Source of the DNA: Thermoguttaceae bacterium
Lineage (GTDB): Bacteria > Planctomycetota > Planctomycetia > Pirellulales > Thermoguttaceae
Assembly (NCBI GenBank): GCA_017939795.1
Contig: JAGBAA010000014.1
Coordinates: 1-59,272, forward strand
Direction: 5' to 3'
DNA length: 59,272 nt
Made by a program: the position numbers and the translations under genes. This document shows, piece by piece, positions 9,438 through 18,208 of the stretch. Position 1 is the first letter of the stretch. Every line of letters begins with the position of its first letter. The notes under the pieces are model-generated. The model was not told the origin of the DNA. It ran no database searches and saw only the letters and a program-made list of their open reading frames with translations.

Positions 9438-10832
9438 TCATTTTTCGGCAGTTTCGGCTGCAGTTTCGGCTGCGGTTTCGGCTTTTCGGCATTCCGTCTG
9501 CGGACGGAGTAAAACGAACGCCCACACACCAGCCGCAGCAAGCAGAAGCACGATCGAGACATTCTGCGAAATACTCAGTCCCGTTCCAAATGCGGAGGCT
9601 TCATCCGTCCGGATCATTTCCAGGATGAAGCGCGTGAGGGGGTAAAGCGTCAGGAAAAGCGCAAACGTTTCGCCGTCATGTTTCTGTCCGATCCCTGACG
9701 AATGCCGTCGGAAACGTGAGTAGAGCAGAAGTGCGCCGCAGACGAAGAGTGCATTAACGCTCGAGTAAAGCTGCGTTGGGTAAACCGCAAGGCTGACCGG
9801 TCCGGAAGGTTCCAGCGTCGTCCATGAGACAGTCTCCGTCTTCTCGGAGGTTCCGTCAAAGCGGGAGAGCGTCATTTCGATCTTTCCATTCTGCCGCGTT
9901 CCCCAGATGAGAGCTTGAATGACGGTCTCGCGTTCCGGAGCCTCGATCCCCTGAATACTCAGGACGTAATCTCCGGCCTGAATGCCGTTTTTCGCCGCTT
10001 TGCTCCCTGGAACGACTTCTTCAACGAGGGTCGGAGCCGGAGCTGTTCGCGGATTCCGGTCGCTCGCAAACCGCATTCCATGGTAGAGTTCGTGCGGATC
10101 GAGATGGATCTTCCCCTCTGCGAGCTGCTGCTCAAATGGAGGGCTTCCAGCCGGGAAATGCACTCCCCAGTGTTCGTGAGCCGGATCGCATACCCCGCCG
10201 AAACAGCATCCGTTCAGAAAGCAGCCGAGCCGTCCCAATGCGAGTCCCAGCATCATGCATGGGGCAAGCAGATCCATCATTCGGAGAATGGAGAGCCGTT
10301 TCCAGAGCAGATAAACGACTCCGCCGAGAAATCCGCCGATGATCGAGCCGTACACGACCAGTCCGCCTTCCGGGATGTTCGCGATATTGGCGAGCGTCTG
10401 TCCCAAGGTCGGTGCCCTGAACGACTCCCAGTACTCGATGACGTAAAAGAAGCGTGCGCCTAAAAGTCCCGGAATGCAGAGCCAGAAGAGGATCTCCTGA
10501 ATGTGCTGTGCCGTGAAACCATACCGCGGAGCCCGCCAAACTGCCAGCCCAAAGGAAAGGAGGATCCCCAGAAGCATCATCGTTCCGTAGGCGCGGATCG
10601 GAATTCCTGCCGCACAGCCTGCTTTCGGAAGGATCCAGCAGACAAGAAAACCGCTGAGGATCGCGAGTCCCAGTACCTGGAGACCTTCGGAGATGGATTT
10701 TTCAGGGCAGTATTTTCGATAGAGGAACCATCCGGCAGCCAGACCGATCCCCCAAAGGACCGCGAGGATCCCAAAACCGAAAATCGGCAGGCCAAAAATC
10801 TCATACGGAATGAAAAAAAGCGTCTGGTGCAT
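9438..10832 (-). CDS. lgt: Prolipoprotein diacylglyceryl transferase with inserted PDZ domain
   Basis: Lgt moves a diacylglyceryl group from phosphatidylglycerol to the lipobox cysteine of prolipoproteins in the inner membrane. The ATG at 10832 (AGAGA upstream) gives 464 residues against the usual 260-300. Lgt hallmarks are GGLVVYGSIIGGFLGG (about 154), LGRLGCFLNGCCFGG (about 195-209) and VYPTQLYSSVNAL (about 350). Several membrane helices are evident. Between the second and third motifs, at about 265-325, lies a PDZ-like segment (LVEEVVPGSKAAKNGIQAGD, then YVLSIQGI). The tail repeats AETA three to four times. The many lipoproteins nearby are candidate substrates. It lies 130 bp downstream of panC on the same strand. 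Confidence 0.92.
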   Translation of the reverse strand: MHQTLFFIPYEIFGLPIFGFGILAVLWGIGLAAGWFLYRKYCPEKSISEGLQVLGLAILSGFLVCWILPKAGCAAGIPIRAYGTMMLLGILLSFGLAVWRAPRYGFTAQHIQEILFWLCIPGLLGARFFYVIEYWESFRAPTLGQTLANIANIPEGGLVVYGSIIGGFLGGVVYLLWKRLSILRMMDLLAPCMMLGLALGRLGCFLNGCCFGGVCDPAHEHWGVHFPAGSPPFEQQLAEGKIHLDPHELYHGMRFASDRNPRTAPAPTLVEEVVPGSKAAKNGIQAGDYVLSIQGIEAPERETVIQALIWGTRQNGKIEMTLSRFDGTSEKTETVSWTTLEPSGPVSLAVYPTQLYSSVNALFVCGALLLYSRFRRHSSGIGQKHDGETFALFLTLYPLTRFILEMIRTDEASAFGTGLSISQNVSIVLLLAAAGVWAFVLLRPQTECRKAETAAETAAETAEK

Positions 10833-10962
10833 GCGTTCGTCTCTTTTCCGGGAAAGGAGCTCGTGAAGTTTTGCCAAACGGTCCGTCAAAAATGGATCGT
10901 TTTGAGGAAATTTTGCCTGCCGGTCCGATTTCCAGTTCCGCCGGCAGGTTATTGAAAAACCG

Positions 10963-11835
10963 TCAGTTTTCCGACTCGATCAGCAGGTTGTCGATCAGCC
11001 GTGTGTCGTCCACCCGGACCGCGAGCAAAATCGCGGCAGGAAGTTGGATCGTGTCGTCTTCGTTCGGTAAAAGCGTCACCGGGTCCACGATGGCGACGTA
11101 GTCTACCGAGTGGTTCGGATGCGCCAAAATCGCACGGATCGCCGCATCGACTACTCTGCGGCTTCGGCATCCGTCACGCAGGATCATTTCGCGGGCTTTC
11201 TCAAGACTCTGCGAGAGGCAAAGAGCACGGGTACGCGCTTCCGGCGAAAGATACCGATTGCGGGAACTCATCGCCAAACCGTCCGTTTCGCGGATGATCG
11301 GGCACATTTGGATCTCGATCGGCACGTTCAGGTCCCGAACGAACTGGCGGATGACCTGGACCTGCTGGAAATCTTTCTGTCCGAAAAATGCGGCGTCGGC
11401 CTGCGTCATGTTGAAGAGCTTCAGCACGACCGTCGCGACACCGCGAAAATGCGTCGGACGAAACGTTCCTTCAAGCGGAAGTGCTGCACCCGCAACGTCG
11501 ACGTACGAGTGGAAGTTTTTCGGGTACATTTCGTCCGCAGACGGCGTGAAGACGATGATGTTCTCCTTTTCGTTGACTTCTTCAAGCAGCGCAAGGTCGT
11601 TTTCCAGCGTGCGCGGGTACTTCTCGAAATCCTCACCCGGCGCAAATTGCGTCGGATTGACGAAAATGGACACGATCGTCCAGTCGGACTGCTTCAGCGA
11701 TTCTTTCACGAGCGAAATGTGCCCGGCATGGAGCGCTCCCATCGTCGGTACGAAACCGACACGCAGATTCTGGAGATGAAGCGACTTCACGACCGAGTGC
11801 AATTCCGCACACTCACGCACGACTTGAGGTTTCAT
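10963..11835 (-). CDS. panC: Pantoate--beta-alanine ligase
   Basis: PanC condenses pantoate with beta-alanine using ATP, the last step of pantothenate (coenzyme A precursor) synthesis in the cytoplasm. The 290-residue length is normal. The nucleotide-binding HIGH-like motif is visible as PTMGALHAGH (30-39). VSIFVNPTQFAPGEDFEKYP, FFGQKDFQQ and MSSRNRYLSPEAR also match the family. It lies about 90 bp downstream of folK and 130 bp upstream of lgt on the same strand, so the three may form one transcript. Confidence 0.96.
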   Translation of the reverse strand: MKPQVVRECAELHSVVKSLHLQNLRVGFVPTMGALHAGHISLVKESLKQSDWTIVSIFVNPTQFAPGEDFEKYPRTLENDLALLEEVNEKENIIVFTPSADEMYPKNFHSYVDVAGAALPLEGTFRPTHFRGVATVVLKLFNMTQADAAFFGQKDFQQVQVIRQFVRDLNVPIEIQMCPIIRETDGLAMSSRNRYLSPEARTRALCLSQSLEKAREMILRDGCRSRRVVDAAIRAILAHPNHSVDYVAIVDPVTLLPNEDDTIQLPAAILLAVRVDDTRLIDNLLIESEN

Positions 11836-11925
11836 GATTTTTCAACTTTCTGAAATGAAAAGGAGGTTTTTTTGAAATGAATTTTACCCGAAGAGTGAAT
11901 TTCCCAAACGGGCAGGATCCAAAAT

Positions 11926-12627
11926 TTATGCGGTTCTTTCCGTATTCGGCGGCTTTCTGAGCAGCTGAAGGAGCTTTCGGAATGTTTCCGAAGATTCGCC
12001 GTTTCGGCAGACCCAGCGGCGGGCGAGGATCGGGCATTTTTGCATCCGGGAACGTTCCAGAAGCTCCTGAGGCACCGGCTCCATGCTGTCCCAGAGGAGG
12101 AAAGGATCGCCGTCGGTCAGCTCCTCCCTCTCTTCCCTTTTTTTCAGGACCGCCAGCATTTCTGCGAGAGTCTGCCCCGTCAGCGGATGAAGACGGTCCG
12201 GAACGATCCTGCACGCCGGCTCTAAAACGAAACGCCGCCATGCCATCATCGGGTGCGGCAAAACCAGATGCGGTGCTGCATCCAGAAACTGATCGTCCCA
12301 GAGCAGAAGGTCCAGGTCCGCGGTCCTCGCCGACCAATGTTCCTGCGGGGAGCCGGTTCGTATGCGTCCCAGTTCCTTTTCAAGCACGAGCAGACGGTCC
12401 AAAAATTCCCCAGGTTTCCAATTTTGCGGGACCTGCACCTGAATGACCGCGTTCCAGTAGTCCGGTTCCGGAGCGGATCCCGCCGAAAGCGTCACGGCTT
12501 TGGTACGAAAAAGGGGGGAACTCCGCACTTTGCCGAAATCTCGCATGAAACGCGTTTTGATCTCCTGAAAAACGGCCTCTCCGTCACCGAGATTCGCTCC
12601 AAATGCGACCAGTGCGTCATGCGTCAC
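11926..12627 (-). CDS. folK: 2-amino-4-hydroxy-6-hydroxymethyldihydropteridine pyrophosphokinase
   Basis: FolK (HPPK) transfers pyrophosphate from ATP to the pterin precursor of folate. I chose GTG 12627, which overlaps the upstream stop codon as GTGA and has AGGGAG about 9 nt upstream. This start gives the family N-terminus directly (VTHDALVAFGANLGD). The signature region is RTADLDLLLW (101-110) followed by LPHPMMAWRRFVLEP (123-137). The protein has 233 residues. About 65 C-terminal residues after the HPPK core (from KKREEREEL) are extra and not recognised. The overlap implies translational coupling to the DUF4340 gene. Confidence 0.92.
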   Translation of the reverse strand: MTHDALVAFGANLGDGEAVFQEIKTRFMRDFGKVRSSPLFRTKAVTLSAGSAPEPDYWNAVIQVQVPQNWKPGEFLDRLLVLEKELGRIRTGSPQEHWSARTADLDLLLWDDQFLDAAPHLVLPHPMMAWRRFVLEPACRIVPDRLHPLTGQTLAEMLAVLKKREEREELTDGDPFLLWDSMEPVPQELLERSRMQKCPILARRWVCRNGESSETFRKLLQLLRKPPNTERTA

Positions 12628-14372
12628 GTTCCGCTCCCTGCCGTACCTTCCGTTTCGGCTGTTTTCTGATTTTCTCCGGACGCTGTCTTGCCGGCTTCCT
12701 GATGTTCTCCGGACTCGTCCGTCTCCTTCATAGTCTCCGGAGCGGCCGTTTCGCCATGGTGGTCCGGGCAGTTCGGGTCCGTGCATTCCGAAGCGGAATG
12801 GGTTTCCGAAACCGGAGTTTCCGTTTTTCCATGATGGTCCGGGCAGTTCGGGTCCGTGCATTCCGAAGCGGAATGGGCTTCCTTTGCGGCCTGCTCTTCC
12901 GCTTCACGCTTTCTTTTTTCCGCTTCTTCCGCCGAAATGAAGACGTTTGCGTACGTGAGGTGGATCTGCTGGTAGACGTCCTCTGGAATGATGAAGTACC
13001 AGTCCGCGAACAGTTCGTTCATTTTTTCGACCCGCTTGCGTGCGTCAGCAAGTTTTTCCTCGTAGATCCGGTTTTCCTGCGCGTTGATCTCAAGGAGTGC
13101 CTGATTCTGTGCCTGGTATTGTGCCTTTACGGCTTCGTCAGCATCTTCCGGAGGAGCGGGGGGGAGTTCCATCAGTTTCGGCTGCTCGATCCCCGGCGGG
13201 TAAAGGTCTGCCGTCAGGATCAGGTAGCGGTAGAATTTTCGTCCGTTTCCAAGGTCGAGATCTTCAAGTGCCTCCTGTCCCGCGATCCCGCCGAAAAAGA
13301 GTCGGTAAACGATCCCGTTTTTCGTGTAGACGTGGACCTGTCCATCCGTCGAGAAAAGCGAGTTCACCACGCCGTTTCCGAGATCCATCGGCAGAACGCA
13401 GAATCCGCATTTCTGGAGCATGAGATTCTGTTCCTGCGTAAGCTGGATATTTTCCGGCGTGCGAAACGCCTCCAGGATCCCGTCCGGTTTTCTCTGGACA
13501 CTCGCGATCCGCATGTCTGCCAGAGCCTGGCTGACTTTGCGCAGCATCGGAAGATCCAGCGTCATGCCGGTCGGCATTCCCATGTCGCGCATTCCGTTTC
13601 CGAACATTCGGAGGTTGGAGACGAGGACCCAATCCGGATCTTCCAGGTACTTCTGCTCGATCGAAAACTGCCCGCGGTGGTTGAAGGCGGACCCCTGATC
13701 CTGTGCGCTGAGATCCAGCTGGCAGTCCAGCGCAAAAAGACTCGCGATGTCGGACGGCTGGATCTTGAGGAGGTCCCGCTCGATCCAGTCCAGGAATTTT
13801 GCGGAAAGTTTGGAGGGATCCATCTTCACGATGTAGACGGGATTCTGTCCTCCGCGCCGGACGTAGTATTTCCCGGTTCCTTCTTCCGCTTCATGCCCAA
13901 GGATGAGATCCAGAAGAACTCTTCCCCCCGCATCCCGAATGACGATCTGGTCTCCGCGTTCTTCCGGATCTGCACTTTGCGTGTTTTCCGGCTCCAAAAC
14001 TCCGCATTTGGCCCGAGTGGCGGCATCTTCTCCCACGACACGAAGCACTTCCAGACCGGAAAGTGCCGAGACGACTTCCACCATCCGATTCTGTGCGTTT
14101 GCCGGGTAGCCGCTAAAGGAAGAAAGGATCCACTGACCGTTGACCTTGCGGACTTCCAGACGGGCGATCCGTCCGCTTTTTTCTACGCTTGCGATCGAAA
14201 GCGACGCCACGTCCATGACGTCGTGAAGTTCCGGGAAAAGGACCTTCTCCACCATTTTTTCTGCCGTAAACGTCTCCCCTTTCGGCCGAGACAGCCAGAT
14301 CGCCGGGAGCAGGGCACACAATGCAAGGATGAAAAACAAAAAAGTTTTCAGCGTATCGTTCGTGAGTTTCAT
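12624..14372 (-). CDS. DUF4340-type membrane-anchored protein of a gliding-like ABC system
   Basis: The ATG at 14372 (AAGGAA upstream) starts MKLTNDTLKTFLFFILALCA, one N-terminal membrane helix. The long extracytoplasmic part follows the DUF4340 pattern (LEVRKVNGQWILSSFSGYPA; DLILGHEAEEGTGKYYVR). The neighbours fit the family: DUF4340 proteins commonly follow GldF/GldG-like permease genes and a GldA-like ATPase, as here. The C-terminal tail is charged and carries a 16-residue duplication (HSASECTDPNCPDHHG), rich in Cys and His. The frame runs uninterrupted to the folK overlap. The substrate of the ABC system is unknown. Confidence 0.82.
   Translation of the reverse strand: MKLTNDTLKTFLFFILALCALLPAIWLSRPKGETFTAEKMVEKVLFPELHDVMDVASLSIASVEKSGRIARLEVRKVNGQWILSSFSGYPANAQNRMVEVVSALSGLEVLRVVGEDAATRAKCGVLEPENTQSADPEERGDQIVIRDAGGRVLLDLILGHEAEEGTGKYYVRRGGQNPVYIVKMDPSKLSAKFLDWIERDLLKIQPSDIASLFALDCQLDLSAQDQGSAFNHRGQFSIEQKYLEDPDWVLVSNLRMFGNGMRDMGMPTGMTLDLPMLRKVSQALADMRIASVQRKPDGILEAFRTPENIQLTQEQNLMLQKCGFCVLPMDLGNGVVNSLFSTDGQVHVYTKNGIVYRLFFGGIAGQEALEDLDLGNGRKFYRYLILTADLYPPGIEQPKLMELPPAPPEDADEAVKAQYQAQNQALLEINAQENRIYEEKLADARKRVEKMNELFADWYFIIPEDVYQQIHLTYANVFISAEEAEKRKREAEEQAAKEAHSASECTDPNCPDHHGKTETPVSETHSASECTDPNCPDHHGETAAPETMKETDESGEHQEAGKTASGENQKTAETEGTAGSGT
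12754..12882 (-). repeat. Duplicated Cys/His peptide-coding repeat
   Basis: Two nearly identical blocks of about 54 bp at 12754-12807 and 12829-12882, 75 bp apart, each encode HSASECTDPNCPDHHG. The few differences include silent ones. Confidence 0.85.
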
Positions 14373-14519
14373 GAAATTCAAATTCCTTACTCGAAAATCG
14401 TCTGGAATCTTTTCGACCGGTTTGGATGGGATCGTTGAACCGTTCCGTTTCGTCTTTGAGGAATAGTTCCTCATGGTATCGGGATCGCGGCGGATGGTCA
14501 GGAGACCGTGCGGCTGATC

Positions 14520-17216
14520 TTACGGTTTCCTTAAACGACCGGCAGAAATTCCGATCCGTTCCTGATTTTTCCGGTAAATGAAAACCAGGAGCGCAATGAA
14601 AAGCGGGAGGATCGGCGGCAGAAGCACCGCCAGCAGTTTCCGCTCGTTCTGGATCTTCAGGATCTGTGTCTGAAAATCTTTTTCCATCCGTTCCACTTCT
14701 TTCTGAATGTTCGTCGTGAGGCGCGCAATCGTCTTCTGCATTTCGCTCTGACCGACGCTCAGGAGCCATTCCCGGGTCTCTTCTGCTTCATTTTGCGAGA
14801 GTTCCCCGCTGCGGATCTGTTCGTTCAGTTTCGCGACCCGCGCATTCAGTTCCTTTTCGAGCTCTTCCTGACGAGTTTCGATCTGTCCCATGAGCTCTTT
14901 CTCCTGGGCGTCGAATTCTTTCTGGAACTGATTTCGGAACTGTTCGATCGTTTCGAGTTTCCGATGGATCGGCTGGTGCTTGCGGATGGCGTAGAATCGT
15001 TCTTCGCCGCCGAGACGTTCCATGACATTCAGAACGTAGTTGATGTTGTCGAAATCGGCGTCCGACCCCATTCCTCCTGCGGAACGCATCTGCACGAATC
15101 CCTCAAAGAAGAGGTCTGTGTCTGCCGTCAGGATCACGCGGATCCCTTTCCGATCCGTGCGGGTCGAGCGGATCTCTGCCGCAAGAATGTAGGGAAGCGA
15201 CGTGATCTCGAAATCGGTCTCGGTATTCAGATTCTGCGGAATGAATCCAAGTTCAGGATTCCGGAACAGCTTCCGGTACGGAACGACGCCGGAATGTGAG
15301 GATGCGCGGATCAGCGGGGTCACCTTCACGTCCTTCACTGCCGGATCCGGCTGAATGTACCCGGAATAGAGAAAGACCATCCGGCGAAGGCCGCTGACGG
15401 CGGGGTCCTTTTCCGCAAACGGTTCCGGATTCAGCTCGTTTCGGTCGATGAACAGGAAGGGATCCGGACTGCGGGAGAATCGAGGGATGGGACGGTACTT
15501 CTGCGCGACGACTTCTTCTTCAGAGAACTTCACGCCCAGCGTCTCCCAAAGTTTTTTCCGATCTGCTTTCGGAAGATTACCTGCCATCATTGCCATGGCG
15601 TCCATCGGATCCCGCGAAAGACGGCGCTGTTCGCACGTCGGCGTGAACTGACTGCAGAGCGGAAGCGGATCCTCAAAGATCGCCGTCGGTACTCCCGTTT
15701 CCAGCAGCGCGAGGAAATTATCCATCTGGTACGGTTCCAGCGTTGACGGCTGAACGGCCAGAACGACGTCGACGGTTTCTGAATCAAGCGGATAGGAAGG
15801 ATTCAGAGGCACGATCTCGTAGGACTTGCGCAGTTCCGCGATGATGGGGCTGACGGAGCTTTCGATCGTCTCGCGATCCATTCCCGCCATCGGCATCGTA
15901 CTGAACATTCCGAGAAGATTGGCGTCCGTCTGAAGCACGCCGAGACGTTTTCGCTGATGCGTCGCGGCCATCAGCAGCGAGCGGACCATTTCGTATTCGA
16001 CCGGCAGTCCGCGCGAGAAAAACGGAATGACTTCCTGATTCAGTCCGCACGTCATGGCGACGCCGAGATAGACGCTCTTCTTTTCCTGATTTCCGCGAAC
16101 CAGAACGTTGACTTCAGCCGGCACGATCCCGAAGTTTTTCTCGACCTGCATCGCCTCATCGGTGAATCGTTCCAGTGAATGGATCTGCACGCGGACCTTG
16201 CTTCCGGCGTAGGTCTCAAACTGGCGCAGCGTCGATTCCAGATTGCGTTTTACCTGCGCGAACTCTCCAGGGATCTGCGGACTCAGGTAGGCATGGATCT
16301 CGACGGGATATTCCGGATCAAATTCTTTCAAAAGCTGGATCGTTTCCGGGCAGAGGGAGTTGAGTTTCTCTGCCGTGCAGTCCGTCTGGAGGTCAAAGCG
16401 GTTGAAGATGACCGTCAGCGACGAAACGAGTACCGCCAGACAGACCGTCCGCAGCGCATAGTGGCCGGCCCGTTTCCATCCTGCGGTCCCGCTGAACCAG
16501 TGGCGGCGGCTGATGAAGATCATGCAGAGGTAGAGCATCACCAGAGCGATCGCGGCAAAATAAAACGCGGAGGCGAAGGAGATCTCTCCTTTGCAGAACG
16601 GCGCATAACGTGCCTCAAAGCTCCAGAATGTCATTTCCGAAGCGAATCGGTCCGGGACGATGACTTCTGCACACGCGGAGAATACGAACGGCGCGTTCAG
16701 AAGGACGCCCCAGACGTAACCGATCGTGAGATGATTCGTGAGGAAAGACGCCGTCATCCCGATCGCCAGCATTGCCGTGCCGACGAACCAGAAACCGACG
16801 TAAGTCGAAAAGAAAAGACCGGCATCCGGCGTCCCGAGCGTCGAAAGGACGATGAAATTGCACAGTGCGGAAAAGAGCAGCGAGCAGGAGTAGATCCCAA
16901 GGCACGCGAGGTATTTTCCCGCCACCACGTCCAGGTCATTCACCGGAAGCGTCAGCAGAAGTTCATCCGTTCCCTGTCGGCGTTCCTCCGCCCACGCATT
17001 CATCGTGATCGCAGGCGCAAAAACCAGCATGATGAACGGGAAAAAAGGCGTCAGCTGATCCAGATTCGCCAGATTATTGACGAAAAACGCATTGCTCCAA
17101 AATGCTGCGATCGTGCTGAGAAGCACAAAAACGCACAGGAAAACGTATCCGGTCGGATTCGCAAAATAGCTGAAAAAATTTCGGTAAAAAATCGCCTGGA
17201 TTGCGTGTCGATTCAT
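14520..17216 (-). CDS. GldF-GldG-like fusion: ABC permease plus extracytoplasmic Gld domain
   Basis: The ATG at 17216 gives 898 residues (MNRHAIQAIFYRNFFSYFANP). A TTG at 17285 is an alternative start, and neither has a clear Shine-Dalgarno site. Residues 1-260 form an ABC-2 type permease with about six helices and the loop AWAEERRQGTDELLLTLP typical of GldF. After a further helix (about 275) comes a GldG-like extracytoplasmic region (VEIHAYLSPQIPGEF; VLVRGNQEKKSVYLG; YEMVRSLLMAA). Then follow a coiled coil (about 765-850) and a last membrane helix. The arrangement ATPase, fused permease/GldG, DUF4340 on one strand is a complete transporter set. In Bacteroidota this family serves gliding, but here the function is unknown. 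Confidence 0.88.
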   Translation of the reverse strand: MNRHAIQAIFYRNFFSYFANPTGYVFLCVFVLLSTIAAFWSNAFFVNNLANLDQLTPFFPFIMLVFAPAITMNAWAEERRQGTDELLLTLPVNDLDVVAGKYLACLGIYSCSLLFSALCNFIVLSTLGTPDAGLFFSTYVGFWFVGTAMLAIGMTASFLTNHLTIGYVWGVLLNAPFVFSACAEVIVPDRFASEMTFWSFEARYAPFCKGEISFASAFYFAAIALVMLYLCMIFISRRHWFSGTAGWKRAGHYALRTVCLAVLVSSLTVIFNRFDLQTDCTAEKLNSLCPETIQLLKEFDPEYPVEIHAYLSPQIPGEFAQVKRNLESTLRQFETYAGSKVRVQIHSLERFTDEAMQVEKNFGIVPAEVNVLVRGNQEKKSVYLGVAMTCGLNQEVIPFFSRGLPVEYEMVRSLLMAATHQRKRLGVLQTDANLLGMFSTMPMAGMDRETIESSVSPIIAELRKSYEIVPLNPSYPLDSETVDVVLAVQPSTLEPYQMDNFLALLETGVPTAIFEDPLPLCSQFTPTCEQRRLSRDPMDAMAMMAGNLPKADRKKLWETLGVKFSEEEVVAQKYRPIPRFSRSPDPFLFIDRNELNPEPFAEKDPAVSGLRRMVFLYSGYIQPDPAVKDVKVTPLIRASSHSGVVPYRKLFRNPELGFIPQNLNTETDFEITSLPYILAAEIRSTRTDRKGIRVILTADTDLFFEGFVQMRSAGGMGSDADFDNINYVLNVMERLGGEERFYAIRKHQPIHRKLETIEQFRNQFQKEFDAQEKELMGQIETRQEELEKELNARVAKLNEQIRSGELSQNEAEETREWLLSVGQSEMQKTIARLTTNIQKEVERMEKDFQTQILKIQNERKLLAVLLPPILPLFIALLVFIYRKNQERIGISAGRLRKP

Positions 17217-17343
17217 GATTAAACGCTGATTGAACTGAAAAATCCCTTTTTGAAACCGTCTGTTCTTTGATCTCGGCATTCCCAATGCCGCACGGTCTGC
17301 TGTTCTTCCGTATGCTTTCCGCGTATCCTTTCGTGCCGAAAGC

Positions 17344-18105
17344 CTACCCCTGCACGACTTCCGGTGTTCCGAGTCCGCAGAAGTGCTCTTCCAGCGTCCT
17401 GCCGTCTTTCAGGAAATCGGTGACGCTGCCGTCGTATTTGAGCCTTCCTTCAGCGATGAAGAGGATCCGGTTCGTCATGGCTTCAACTTCCTGAAGGATG
17501 TGCGTCGAGAGCAGGATCGTTTTTGTCTCTCCCAGTGCACGGATCGTTTTGCGTACTTCGTGGATCTGGATCGGATCGAGTCCGGAGGTCGGTTCGTCCA
17601 AAATCAGAACGTCCGGATCATGAAGCAGGACCTGCGCCATTCCGACACGCTGGCGGAATCCGCGGGACAGTTTTCCGATCGGTTTTCCGAGCACCGTTTC
17701 CAGCCGGCACATTTCAATGACCCACTCCATTCGTTTTTTTCGGCTTTTAGGCGACAGGCCGCGTACGGATGCGAAGAATTCCAGCAGACTCTTCGGCGTC
17801 ATGTCCGGATAAAGCGGCCCATTTTCCGGCAGGTAGCCGAGATGGCGTGCTCCGTTGATCCGGTCTGAATTCATGTCAGATCCTGCGATCCGCGCCGTTC
17901 CGGAACTCGGAGCCAGATACCCGGTCAGGATCTTCATCGTCGTGCTTTTTCCTGCTCCGTTCGGTCCAAGAAATGCCGTGATCTCGCCGCGCCGGATCTG
18001 AAACGAAACGTTTTCGATCGCCGTAAAGGGACCATAGTATTTGGAAAGCCCCGATGCTTCGATCAGAATTGGAGCTTCTTGCGTCTGGGTGGAAGAGCCT
18101 GCCAT
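17344..18105 (-). CDS. ABC transporter ATPase (GldA-like)
   Basis: The product has 253 residues from ATG 18105 with AAGGA well placed. Walker A is GPNGAGKST (47-55), the signature is LSRGFRQRVG (146-155), and Walker B is VLILDEPTSGLD (166-177). The H-loop is STHILQEVEAM. YLPENGPLYPDMTPKSLLEF is characteristic of the GldA/NatA group that drives ABC-2 exporters. It should energise the adjacent permease fusion. Confidence 0.94.
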   Translation of the reverse strand: MAGSSTQTQEAPILIEASGLSKYYGPFTAIENVSFQIRRGEITAFLGPNGAGKSTTMKILTGYLAPSSGTARIAGSDMNSDRINGARHLGYLPENGPLYPDMTPKSLLEFFASVRGLSPKSRKKRMEWVIEMCRLETVLGKPIGKLSRGFRQRVGMAQVLLHDPDVLILDEPTSGLDPIQIHEVRKTIRALGETKTILLSTHILQEVEAMTNRILFIAEGRLKYDGSVTDFLKDGRTLEEHFCGLGTPEVVQG

Positions 18106-18208
18106 GAGTTCCTTTCTTTTTCCTCTTTCCCTGTCGTCTTTTTTTACCGCTTTTTCGAATCCGCTTTTCCGAATCCGCTTTTTCGAATTCCGGATCAGGC
18201 GGGGCATT

